DNA from: Deltaproteobacteria bacterium
Lineage (GTDB): Bacteria > Myxococcota_A > Polyangia > HGW-17 > SLPX01
DNA length: 47,900 bases
Assembly (NCBI GenBank): GCA_021162935.1
Contig: JAGGXR010000049.1
Location: 1-47,900 of the forward strand
Reading direction: 5' to 3'
Both the position numbers and the translations under genes were made by a program. The stretch's first letter is position 1. The number at the start of each line of letters is the position of its first letter. Below the pieces are notes generated by a model that saw only the letters and a program-made list of their open reading frames with translations, did no database searches and had not been told where the DNA came from. Positions 24,105-33,400 of the stretch are shown piece after piece.

Positions 24105-26873
24105 ATGCACCACGCGGAAGCATTCATCGGGAAGACATTGCTGGGAAACTACGTCATCGAGACATCCATCGGCCATGGCGCCATGGGAGCGATCTATCAA
24201 GGACGGCACCGCGTGCTGGATCGCAAGGTGGCCGTCAAGGTGCTGCGTCACAACCTGCGCGATGACCCGGACGAGCGACACAGATTCCACGTGGAGGCGG
24301 AAACCGTTGCCAAACTCACGCACCCCAACGTTGTGACCATCCTGGACTTCGGCACGACGGACGAGGGCGCGCCCTGCATCGTGACCGAATTCATCGCCGG
24401 CGAGACCATCACCGACATCCTGGACAGCGAAGGGCCTATCGAGCCCTGGAGGGCCACCAATATCATCGAACAGGTTCTGTCCGCCCTCATCGAGGCCCAC
24501 TCCATGGGAATCGTGCACCGAGACATCAAGTGCGACAACATCATGGTGCAACGACTCCGCGACGGCCAGGAACAGGTCAAGCTCGTGGACTTTGGCATCT
24601 CGCTCATGAAGGGACACGAGGTGTCCGACTCCGGATACATCTTCGGCACACCTCTCTACATGTGCCCGGAACAATGCAAAGGGATGACGCCCGACGGACG
24701 CGGCGACCTGTACTCCCTGGGCGTCGTGTTCTTCGAAATGCTCACGGGCGAGCCCCTGTTCTACTTCGACAGCCCGTACGACTACCTCAACGCCCACATC
24801 ACGATCGTACCGCCCAGACCGAGCGACATGGCCGATCAGCCCATCCCACGAGCCATCGAGGCCATCATCCTCAAGCTCCTCGAAAAGAATCCAAACGACC
24901 GCTACCAGTCCGCACAGGAAGTGAAGCAGGCCCTGCACCAGTGGAGTGTCTCCCGAGTCTCCACGGACAAGGGCATCATGCCCATTCGAGAAGGATCAGA
25001 CTCCGACAGGACCCAACGATTCGACGATCGGACCACGTCGGTCCGCACGGCCACGGACATCGAACGGGAGCCGTACCGAGCCGCCATTCTGTCCGAGGAC
25101 CATGACTTGGTCGAGGTCCTCTCGTCCACCCTGGTCAAGGCGGGTCTGGAGCCCTCTGCCTTCGAAGATCCGACAGACCTTGCGTCGAGCCTGCGGTCCG
25201 ATCAGACCTTCGACCTGTACTTCTTGACCACGCCACGAGAACCACAACGCCTCGGGCCACTTGCCACGGATATCCTCGTCCGAGACCCCCTGGCCGAAAT
25301 TCTGATTCTGGGAGGCATGGCCCATATCCAGGAATTCCCCGATGGACTGCAATGGGCGGCTTCGGATTTCCTCATTCGCCCCTTCGGCAATGCGCGGACC
25401 CTCATGGGGCGCATCCGGGCGGCCCGCAGGCGCAGACAGGAAAATCGGGTCCAATCCGATCTCCTCCGCACGGCCATGGCCGCCCTGGCCCAGGCCGACC
25501 GACAGGGAAACTCACTGGCCGGCGAACTCCAGGCCATGCTGGAACGCATTGCGGCGAACCCTCCCCATATCGTTCTGTTGGGCACCGACGCCACCCAACG
25601 AGCCCTGCAACGACGAGGCCACCAGGTCCTCCTTGCCGAAAACGTGGAAGACATGTGCCGTCTCATCGCGAAACGAGGTCTGGACGCGGTGGCCATCGAG
25701 ACGAACATATCGAAACAGTCGGCCGTGGAGGCCACGTCGGCCGTGATCTCCAGACGCCCAGACCTGGAGGTCATCCTGGCAGGATTCCAGGCCGAGCTGT
25801 CGGACCTGCTCGAAGCGGTGGACATGGGGGCCACCGACTTCTCGGTCCGGCCTATCGAGGACCTGGAAACCTTTTGTCTCAAGGTGGAGCTGGCGGTAAC
25901 GCGCCGCAGGAGACGCCTGCGCATCCGACGCCTCCTCAAGACCCTCGATACGGTGGTCGAGTCCACGGACGAACAGACCACCAGGGAACGATTCGAACAC
26001 GTCCGTGCGGCCCTCTCGGAAACCCTGACTATCGAAGCAGAGCCTCCAGACTACCATGAGACGTCACCGCTCCAGGGTCTGTCCAACCCCGTCATCCTTG
26101 TTGCAGAGCCCGATCGGATCGTGGCAAGCCTCATTGAACGCAGCATCGAAACCACTGGATGGACGGTGGTTGGTGCCCATTCCATGTCCAGCGCCATCGC
26201 GGCCATCCGGCAGAATGAATTCGATCTGGCGGTGGTGGCGAGCAAGGCGCCCACGGATCCCGCCTGGACCCTGGGTGCCTTGCTCGCCGGTATCGCCGAG
26301 GGTCAAAAACAGACCCCCGTGATCCTGATCGGCCAGCCATCGCCTGGACAGATCACGGGAAAATTTCCCACCGAACGCATCGCCGGCCGTATCGCCACCC
26401 CCTTACAGGGAATCGCCTCGATCAAGACAGCGGTGCAACTCGGCATTCGCCTGAGGAAACGTCTCCTGCAGATCCGATCCGATACGAATATGGTCCCCAA
26501 CGATCTGACCGTGCTGCTCGTGGAACCAAATACGACCATCGCGGAGCGCCTCTCGAATCATCTCCACCAGCACCGCATCCCCGTGCTCCATGCCACGGAT
26601 CTCGAACAGGCTTGTAATCTGGTGGCTCGATACGACATCAGCGTCGTGGCCGCCAACATGGAGATCCTGCTGGCCGGAACCGGCGACGAACTCGAACGAA
26701 TCCATACCATAGAATCTCAAGTCCCCATCGTGGGATATGGCCCATCCCCCAACCGAACCCAAGTGCTGTCAAGTCTGGCATCGGGCGCACGAACCGTCAT
26801 CGCCGACCCAGTGACCAACTTCCCTTCGTTCGTCGAGGCCATCCAAAGCGCCCATGACGAACGTGATTCGTAA
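24105..26873 (+). CDS. Ser/Thr protein kinase with four degenerate receiver domains
   Basis: A 922-residue cytoplasmic Hanks-type kinase. The kinase domain (about 13-285) has the glycine loop IGHGAMGAIYQG, VAVKVL (Lys), VEAETVAKL (Glu), VHRDIKCDN, VDFG and GTPLYMCPEQ, so it should be active; CPE replaces APE. There is no transmembrane segment or PASTA domain. Four response-regulator-like domains follow, at about 323-440, 486-600, 661-780 and 800-922. Each starts with a receiver-type strand (AAILSEDHD, HIVLLGTD, VILVAEPD, TVLLVEPN). In all four, the position expected for the phospho-acceptor Asp is changed: FDLYFLT, LDAVAIE, FDLAVVA, YDISVVA. So they probably act as docking or pseudo-receiver modules; the second carries Glu, which can mimic phosphate. 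The gene begins 66 nt after fimT in the same direction, with no clear ribosome site or promoter between. Confidence 0.9.
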   Translation: MHHAEAFIGKTLLGNYVIETSIGHGAMGAIYQGRHRVLDRKVAVKVLRHNLRDDPDERHRFHVEAETVAKLTHPNVVTILDFGTTDEGAPCIVTEFIAGETITDILDSEGPIEPWRATNIIEQVLSALIEAHSMGIVHRDIKCDNIMVQRLRDGQEQVKLVDFGISLMKGHEVSDSGYIFGTPLYMCPEQCKGMTPDGRGDLYSLGVVFFEMLTGEPLFYFDSPYDYLNAHITIVPPRPSDMADQPIPRAIEAIILKLLEKNPNDRYQSAQEVKQALHQWSVSRVSTDKGIMPIREGSDSDRTQRFDDRTTSVRTATDIEREPYRAAILSEDHDLVEVLSSTLVKAGLEPSAFEDPTDLASSLRSDQTFDLYFLTTPREPQRLGPLATDILVRDPLAEILILGGMAHIQEFPDGLQWAASDFLIRPFGNARTLMGRIRAARRRRQENRVQSDLLRTAMAALAQADRQGNSLAGELQAMLERIAANPPHIVLLGTDATQRALQRRGHQVLLAENVEDMCRLIAKRGLDAVAIETNISKQSAVEATSAVISRRPDLEVILAGFQAELSDLLEAVDMGATDFSVRPIEDLETFCLKVELAVTRRRRRLRIRRLLKTLDTVVESTDEQTTRERFEHVRAALSETLTIEAEPPDYHETSPLQGLSNPVILVAEPDRIVASLIERSIETTGWTVVGAHSMSSAIAAIRQNEFDLAVVASKAPTDPAWTLGALLAGIAEGQKQTPVILIGQPSPGQITGKFPTERIAGRIATPLQGIASIKTAVQLGIRLRKRLLQIRSDTNMVPNDLTVLLVEPNTTIAERLSNHLHQHRIPVLHATDLEQACNLVARYDISVVAANMEILLAGTGDELERIHTIESQVPIVGYGPSPNRTQVLSSLASGARTVIADPVTNFPSFVEAIQSAHDERDS

Positions 26874-26944
26874 CACCGGACGCGCCAACCAAAACAACCG
26901 CCGCCGAACGAGGCTCCAAAGCAACCCGCTCGCCGAATGGAGCG

Positions 26945-29410
26945 TCACACCACGATGGGGCCGCCTCCCAGCCGCTGTGCCTTGTCGGCAAAATCGTCCA
27001 GGCGAGCCGCCACGAGGGCGTTGATGCTCCCATCGGTCCAGGGACCGTTGCCCCGCCTCGTTCCAGCAGGCAACCCCGTCAGGATCTCGATCCCCTCGTC
27101 CACCGTTTCGATGGCCCAAATATGGAACCGACCCTTGGCCACCGCCTCGACCACCTCTGCGTCCACCATGAGATTCGCAAGGTTGGACTTGGGAATGATC
27201 ACCCCCTGTTTGCCGTCGAGTCCCTGCATCTCGCTGATCCGGAAAATCCCCTCGATCTTCTCGTTTGCCCCACCGATGGGCTGCACCACCCCTTGCTGGT
27301 TCACCGACCCGGTGACCGCCACCCCTTGTCGAATGGGAACCCCGGCCAAACTCGACAGGAGCGTAAACAACTCGGCCGTGGAGGCCGAATCGCCTTCGAC
27401 CTCCTCGTAGCTCTGCTCAAAAGTGATGGAAGCCGAAAGGCTCAGTGGATGACTGATGGCAAATCGCCCACCCAAAAAACCACTGAGGATCATGGTGCCC
27501 TTGTTGTGGATGGCACCGGTCATTCTCACCTCACGGTCGATGTGCACCACTCCCCGATTGCCCACGTATGCCTGCCCCGTGATCCGGGACGGCACGCCAA
27601 ACGCATAGTTTCCCAGGTCGTAGACGGCGATGCCGTTGACCTGCCCCACACGCGTACCGTGCGTGTCAATCAGGAGCATGCCTTCCCGGATGTCGGCCCG
27701 AACCAGATCGTCGAGCTTCGAGTTTCGTTCATGACGCCCCATCAGAGCCCGATCCACGTCCATGGCCGTGACCACCGTGTGCCTCGACCGCCTGGCCCAA
27801 TAGTCCGCCTCACCGACGAGGTCCACCACGGACGAGAGCTGCCCCGTCAGGCGGCCGTTGTGCTCGGCAGCCCTGGAGCAGGACTCTACGATCCGACCAA
27901 TGGCGCCCCGATCCAGGGGTCGATAGTCCTCTTCCTCGCAGACGCGCGCCACGAACCTGGCGAGACGATCCACGTTCCGTTTCGTCCTGGGAAACGTGTC
28001 CTCGAAATCAGCCCGCACTTTGAAGAGGCGGTCGAAGTCCGATTCGGCCCCCAGAAACGTCTGATAGGCATCCATGGTTCCCAGGAGAATCACCTTCACG
28101 TCCACGGACACGGGATCACAGGTGACGGACCCGGCAAGACGGTGCTGGCCGTCTTCACGGCCGTCTTCCACCTTGGCGTACTGGTACTCAAGGGTCTGCT
28201 TGACCGCATCCCAGGCAGCGGGCCGACGAATCAGGTCCATGGCCTGAAGCACCAAGTAGCCACCGTGGGCCCGATGGAAGGCGCCTGCACGAACCAGGGT
28301 ATGGTCCGTTTGCATGACCCCGCGCTGCTCGCGATATTCGAGATACCCCACCAGATCCATGGCCGTAGGATTCTGTTCATAGATGACCGGAGCGCCCTTG
28401 GACTTCGCCCGATTCACCAAAACGTTGACCTGCAACTCCACCAGGTCCGGCCCGTCGTCGGCGATCATCTCCGACGTGTCGCCCTCGCCTGCATCCTGAC
28501 GTGACTCCTCGTTGCCCGCTGAAAACCGATCGTGGTTCTTGAGCACGAACTGCTCCACGTCAGCCAGGTAGCCAAGCACCGCGGGGCCACACCGTCGGTA
28601 CCTCGCCTTGAGTTCCGCCACCAATTCCTTGACGAACGGCTCGATGGCCGCTCGTTCCTCATCCAAAATATGCGCCTGGACCTCCCGTTCCAACTTGCTT
28701 CGCTGACGCTCGAAATTGGCGATGCGCTGCTGAAACGTGAGCACCCGCTCGTCGAGCACCCGCTGCACATCCACGGGCATGGATTCGAACTCCTCGGGGC
28801 CCACGGGCTCGCCATCGACCAGAGGCGCTATCAAAAGACGATCCTCATCCTGCTGCACCCAAAGATGCTGCCGCTTCGCACTGTCCATGAGCCTGTGGAG
28901 TTGCTTCTCCACGCCCATGCGAAAGGCCGCCATCAACTCGGCACGCCGGTGTGCCAGCGTTCTGGCCCCCAGCACCTTCGGCACCTGTCTCTTGAGTTCG
29001 GTGACGAACTGCTCCATGTCATGAGCAAGATCCGGCCCCCTGCCGGGAGGCAGAAACAGGACCTTGGGTCGAGTCACCTCATCGAAATTGTAGATGTAAC
29101 AGATGTCATCCGGAACCGCCTGCCTGCCTGCCCGCCGTTCGAGGAGGCGACGCACGATGGAGGTCTTGCCACTGCCCGACTGCCCCATCACGAAGATATT
29201 GTAGCCCCGCTTGCGCATACCCAGACCAAACTCGATGGCCGCCATGGCGCGCTTCTGTCCCATGACCCCCACGAGGGGCTTGAGATCCCTCGTGGTCGAA
29301 AAGTCGAATGCTGACGGCGGACAGGTCCGCCGCAGCTTCCGCGCCGCAACATGACGTCGCACTTCCGACCTGGTCACGCCCCCCCCGCGCTTCCTCTTCG
29401 TCCGACCCAT
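26945..29410 (-). CDS. Lon-family ATP-dependent protease (AAA_32/Lon-related type)
   Basis: An 821-residue cytoplasmic AAA+ protease of the Lon-related group that lacks the classical Lon N-domain. Walker A is GQSGSGKT (76-83). A long coiled-coil-like insertion (about 150-290) and a Walker-B/sensor region (AHGGYLVLQAMDLI, VKVILLGTMDAY) follow. The protease domain has the Ser/Lys dyad: Ser about 675 in EGDSASTAEL and Lys about 718 in GGANEKIEG, 43 residues apart as in Lon. It should degrade or remodel selected or misfolded proteins. The start at 29410 is the Met before a basic stretch, with AAGGA 11 nt upstream. The winged-helix protein gene lies 87 bp upstream in the same direction. It is convergent with the kinase gene. 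Confidence 0.92.
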   Translation of the reverse strand: MGRTKRKRGGGVTRSEVRRHVAARKLRRTCPPSAFDFSTTRDLKPLVGVMGQKRAMAAIEFGLGMRKRGYNIFVMGQSGSGKTSIVRRLLERRAGRQAVPDDICYIYNFDEVTRPKVLFLPPGRGPDLAHDMEQFVTELKRQVPKVLGARTLAHRRAELMAAFRMGVEKQLHRLMDSAKRQHLWVQQDEDRLLIAPLVDGEPVGPEEFESMPVDVQRVLDERVLTFQQRIANFERQRSKLEREVQAHILDEERAAIEPFVKELVAELKARYRRCGPAVLGYLADVEQFVLKNHDRFSAGNEESRQDAGEGDTSEMIADDGPDLVELQVNVLVNRAKSKGAPVIYEQNPTAMDLVGYLEYREQRGVMQTDHTLVRAGAFHRAHGGYLVLQAMDLIRRPAAWDAVKQTLEYQYAKVEDGREDGQHRLAGSVTCDPVSVDVKVILLGTMDAYQTFLGAESDFDRLFKVRADFEDTFPRTKRNVDRLARFVARVCEEEDYRPLDRGAIGRIVESCSRAAEHNGRLTGQLSSVVDLVGEADYWARRSRHTVVTAMDVDRALMGRHERNSKLDDLVRADIREGMLLIDTHGTRVGQVNGIAVYDLGNYAFGVPSRITGQAYVGNRGVVHIDREVRMTGAIHNKGTMILSGFLGGRFAISHPLSLSASITFEQSYEEVEGDSASTAELFTLLSSLAGVPIRQGVAVTGSVNQQGVVQPIGGANEKIEGIFRISEMQGLDGKQGVIIPKSNLANLMVDAEVVEAVAKGRFHIWAIETVDEGIEILTGLPAGTRRGNGPWTDGSINALVAARLDDFADKAQRLGGGPIVV

Positions 29411-29497
29411 GCGACACCAATTCCTTTCACCAGCGTTTCAACAACGATGGGAATACGAGACACCGTCGATGACATGGATTTCAAAAAAGGCGGACCG

Positions 29498-30199
29498 TCA
29501 TCCCTTGACCTGCGCGAGCCCATCCTTCGTCGCCCGGTACTCCATGGCGCCACGCCGGCTGCCCTCTCTCGGACGCATCTCGATGAGTCCTTCTCCGCGC
29601 AGACGAATCGCCTTCCGCACGTTGCCTGGCAAAATCTTGTTTCCCTGACGATCCGTGGCTGCGGACAATTCTCCGGCGCTCATCCAACGGGAGGGATCCT
29701 CGGCCAGGATCCCAAGCAACCGAAGGATCTGGCTGCCCCCGGTTCCGGCCCGCTTCTTCGTCTTGGCGGCTCCTTTTCCCTTCTTTGCCTTGCGCGCCTG
29801 CGCCTTGCTGCCCCCCGATGCCTGCTTCTTGGGAGCGGTTTTCCGTTTCGCCGTCGTCTTTGCGTCTTCCAAGGCATCGTCCTTGGATGCAGACGCTGGT
29901 ACAGCGGCAGCCAAACCAGCCGACGTGGTCGCCTTCACCGGCTCGGTCACGGCCTGCTCCACCACCTCACCGACCTCATCGTGGAATGGGTCCCTGCCTC
30001 CCTCGTCATACGTCTGTGTCGACGAAGGCTGCTCCCAGGACTTGACCGGAGCGCCGAAAGGCACTGGAAGCCCCGTGTGCTCCTCGACCTTCAAGGCCAC
30101 GTCCCGGACCAATTCCATGACGCTCGACAGGGCCTTGCCTGCCAATGCCACTCCGGCACCACTGATGTTCTGACCCAGCTCCCACAATGTCTCAAGCAT
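29498..30199 (-). CDS. Winged-helix-like protein with histone-H1-like basic linker
   Basis: A 233-residue protein with GGGGAGAG about 5 nt before the start. Three parts are visible: an N-terminal amphipathic helix (about 1-45, LWELGQNISGAGVALAGKAL); a Pro/Asp-rich then strongly Lys/Ala-rich linker (about 110-150, TAKRKTAPKKQASGGSKAQA), similar to histone H1 or AlgR3-type tails; and a C-terminal winged-helix-like domain (about 155-233, SQILRLLGILAEDPSRWMSA). The composition suggests DNA binding, perhaps nucleoid-associated. No exact family is recognised. A 14-bp palindrome (30215-30228) lies 15 nt upstream of the start, a natural place for autoregulation. The Lon-type protease gene follows 87 bp downstream. 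Confidence 0.72.
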   Translation of the reverse strand: MLETLWELGQNISGAGVALAGKALSSVMELVRDVALKVEEHTGLPVPFGAPVKSWEQPSSTQTYDEGGRDPFHDEVGEVVEQAVTEPVKATTSAGLAAAVPASASKDDALEDAKTTAKRKTAPKKQASGGSKAQARKAKKGKGAAKTKKRAGTGGSQILRLLGILAEDPSRWMSAGELSAATDRQGNKILPGNVRKAIRLRGEGLIEMRPREGSRRGAMEYRATKDGLAQVKG

Positions 30200-30480
30200 G
30201 GCACTCTCCCCTCACGGCCCATGGGCCGGCTGACCCTCGACCAAATATTCTCAAGCAACCCCATGAAGGGGCAAGGCGAGGGATTCGAATCCACCTATCC
30301 ATTAAAACTTACCGGATACGAGCAAAAAGAGAACCCCTTTTTTCTCCCGCCCCGTCAGTCGAAGAAAATGGCCAACTCGCCCACCCAAGACACTCTACAT
30401 GACGAGACTTCAATAGGGTGGCATCGTAACATCGATCCACTTCGGCCCGCTCCTCCCATGAACGCTCGGCCCCAAATCTT
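30200..30480. other. 281-bp intergenic region between two minus-strand genes
   Basis: No gene is supported. It contains the palindrome at 30215-30228, a GGATTCGAATCC dyad near 30279 that superficially resembles a tRNA T-arm but has no tRNA around it, and an A/T-rich stretch near 30300-30345. Confidence 0.5.
30215..30228. promoter_or_regulatory. 14-bp palindrome upstream of winged-helix gene
   Basis: CGGCCCATGGGCCG is a perfect palindrome ending 15 nt before the ATG at 30199. It is a candidate operator for the basic winged-helix protein itself; it could also simply be a chance GC dyad. Confidence 0.35.
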
Positions 30481-33400
30481 CTACGGATGTCTCTCTCTTT
30501 TCCCTGCAAGGGCGCTTCGAGCTGCCTGCTGCACCAACGAGGACTTATCCTGGAGGGCTCGACGCAAAATCGTCCTCGCCAGGGCACCGCCCATGCGAGC
30601 CACCACATCGACCACATCGAGACGATCCTGGGCGGTTCCTCGCGCCAAAATCGTTTCCAACACACCACGCATTCGAATCCGGTCGAGACGAACCAGAGCC
30701 TCAAGGCCACAACGGCTCGCACGACCCCGCCTTTCGACCCAGCGCCGTAACAGGGACCAGGCGGTCCGACCGCCGATCTTCGACATGGCGCCGATGACGG
30801 AGCAGGGATCCTGGAACCGGTCCGAGGCCAGTCGTTTCTCCAACGTGGACAAGAGCGCGCCCCGGTCCCCCGGCCTGCGCCTGGCCGCACTGACGGCAGC
30901 CCGCAACGCCGCGGTCCGAACCTTGCCGACAGGGTCCCCCAGCCCCTTGGCCACAAGGGGCGCAATGGACGTTCGTGACACCTTGCCCAGCACCGACAGC
31001 GCCAGCGCCCTCACGTCCGGGATGGGGTGCCGCGTGAGAGAAACGAGTCTAGACGCCAATCCCGCACCCACGACTTCCACCGAAGAGGGACTCCTCTGTC
31101 CGGGATCGAGGGGCCCCAGGCAGAATCGCTCGCCGCAGGAATCCAACTCCAAAAGGGTTGCAATGAGCACTTCCGTATGTCGGTGGAGCGCACGATCGAG
31201 GGACCGGACGATCCGCCGGGCGTACCCCGTCACCAGCCGCACCCGACCAGCCACAGGAAGAGTGACCCTGCCGGGACGGAGGTGCCGAACCATCCAGGCC
31301 ACCGGCAATCTCCCCGAATCAGCCACGTCCAATTCTTCGATGGCACGCAGGCCCAACTTGGATGGTTTCCCCAATGCGCTGCGAACCAAGCCCCAACGAA
31401 CCGCGATGCGTCCCTGACCCCGCCTGGTCCAAAGGAGGTCCAACAAAGACGGCACTGCGGCGGAACGCGCCAGCATACCAAGCGCCCAGGCAGCCTTATG
31501 ATGCAGCAGGGACCGACCTCTGACCACGATGGACAACAGCGGCGAAACAGCCCGGTCGTCATTCGTCCACCCCAGTGCCCAGGCGCAGGCCGCCCGGATC
31601 TCCACCCGGCGGGTGCGATCGGTCACGACGGACACGAGTTTGGGGACTGCTTTGGCACCGTAGCGACCGAGCCCGAGACATGCCAGGGCCTCGACCCCCA
31701 CCTTCCGATCCGACAGGGCAGCCGACAGGGCACGAAACGCCTGCGGTCCCCCAATCAACCCAAGAGACCACACGGCAGCCTCTCGGACCGCCGGCTCACT
31801 GTTTCTCGCCAACCGGACGAGATCCGAAACCGTACGCGGATCTTGCAAACGACCGGCTGCCACGAGGGCACGAACCTGGAACGCAATAAGGCTCGAACGA
31901 TCCGAGGATGACAAGGACCCTGGACCAGAAGACGACTCCGGCGGCTCCAGTACGAGTCTGACGAGCGAAGGCGCGGCGTCCTTGTTCCCCAGGTGGCCCA
32001 CGAGGCTCACCGCCAACTCACGATCCCTGGGACGCCCCGAGGACAGAGACTCCAACAGCGGCTTGAGCGCCCTCTTCCCCAATTCGGCAAGCTGATGTCT
32101 GGCAAAATCCCGCGCCTTTTTCGACGAACCAAACCGCTTTCTTCGCACGAGGGCCGGAATCCAACGCCCATAGACCTGCACGAGTAACCGGCCGTAGACC
32201 GGCTTATGGCTATACACAAAGCTCAACGGAATCAGAATGCGCTCCAGCTCGGGCAGGCGTCCCAGGTACTCGTCCAAATCAAGCGAACGCCGCCCCGCTC
32301 TGGCCACCATTTCCTGATTCGGACTCCTGCGGACCACGTCATGATAGAGGCTTACAGCGTGGTCGTAGTCTCCTCTCCTCAGGTAAATCCGCGCCAAGGC
32401 AAAGGAAACGCTGAAAAACCTGGGCCGGATCTTGATGGCTCTGCGATAGGCTTCGATGGCCCGAACGTCATCCCCCTTCTTTTCGTAGATTCTGGCCACC
32501 CTGGCCCATCCTTCGGCGTCTCCCTTGCTGATGGTCAGGGCCTTACGTGCATAGGCCAAGGCCTTATCGTCGCGGTACATGAGGAGATACAGCTCGGCGA
32601 TCCGCATGTAGAACTCCCGAGCACGGGAAGGCACCAACTTCGCCAGGCGCAAAAGCACCCCAACCGCCTTGGCCAACTGATGCTGCCTCCTGTATATCTC
32701 GCCGAGCGCAAGCAGGGCCTCGACCTGTTCGGGATGATGGGCCAGAATCGTTCGAAACACGTGCTCCGCCTTGGGTAATTTTTTCAAACGGATGTAGGCC
32801 TCACCCAGGAAATAACCCGATTCCAGATCCGCCGTCCTGTCGAACACCGATCGATACCGCGACAACTTCCGCGTGATGGTCCCCTGTCGGATCCACAAGG
32901 CGATGATCGCACTGCGAGCCTGCCGCCGCCAGGGCTGCTTGTCGATGCTCTTGGCCAACTCGATGACCTTCAGCCAGGCCGACACGGCCTTGGCGTATCT
33001 CCTGGCCCGCTCGTAAACGGGAGCCACGGCTCGATAGAGGCTCGGATCCTTGGGTGCCAATTTGATCGCCTTGCGATAATTCCGGAGGGACTCGGCGAAT
33101 TGGTCATGGTCGGCCAGGACCTGGCCCAGCATGGACAAAGCCTCGCGTTTCGTCTGGTACAATCCAGGCTTGAGCAAACGCCTCCACAGACCAAGCGCCT
33201 GAGCCTTGCGGCCCCTCTGCCAGTACTGCTCGCCCAGGTTGACCAGGTGCGAGGGCTCATTCGGTTCGATGCGCACGAGCCTTTGGTACTCCTTGAAGGC
33301 CAAGTTCGGCTTTCCCCACTTGTTGTACAGATCCGCCAAGGCCGTGTGCACTGAGGCATCTCGAGAAAATTTTCTACCACAGGTCCGCAGAAGACCAATA

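Noticed and set aside
23520-24938. 472-codon minus-strand open frame
   Set aside because: It is antisense to fimT and the kinase domain, whose motifs are unmistakable; composition (Val/His/Gly/Asp-rich) is typical of an antisense shadow.
30270-30300. Possible tRNA 3' part (GGATTCGAATCC)
   Set aside because: The sequence is only a palindrome; the T-arm lacks the GTTC pattern and a paired stem, and no acceptor, D or anticodon arm surrounds it on either strand.
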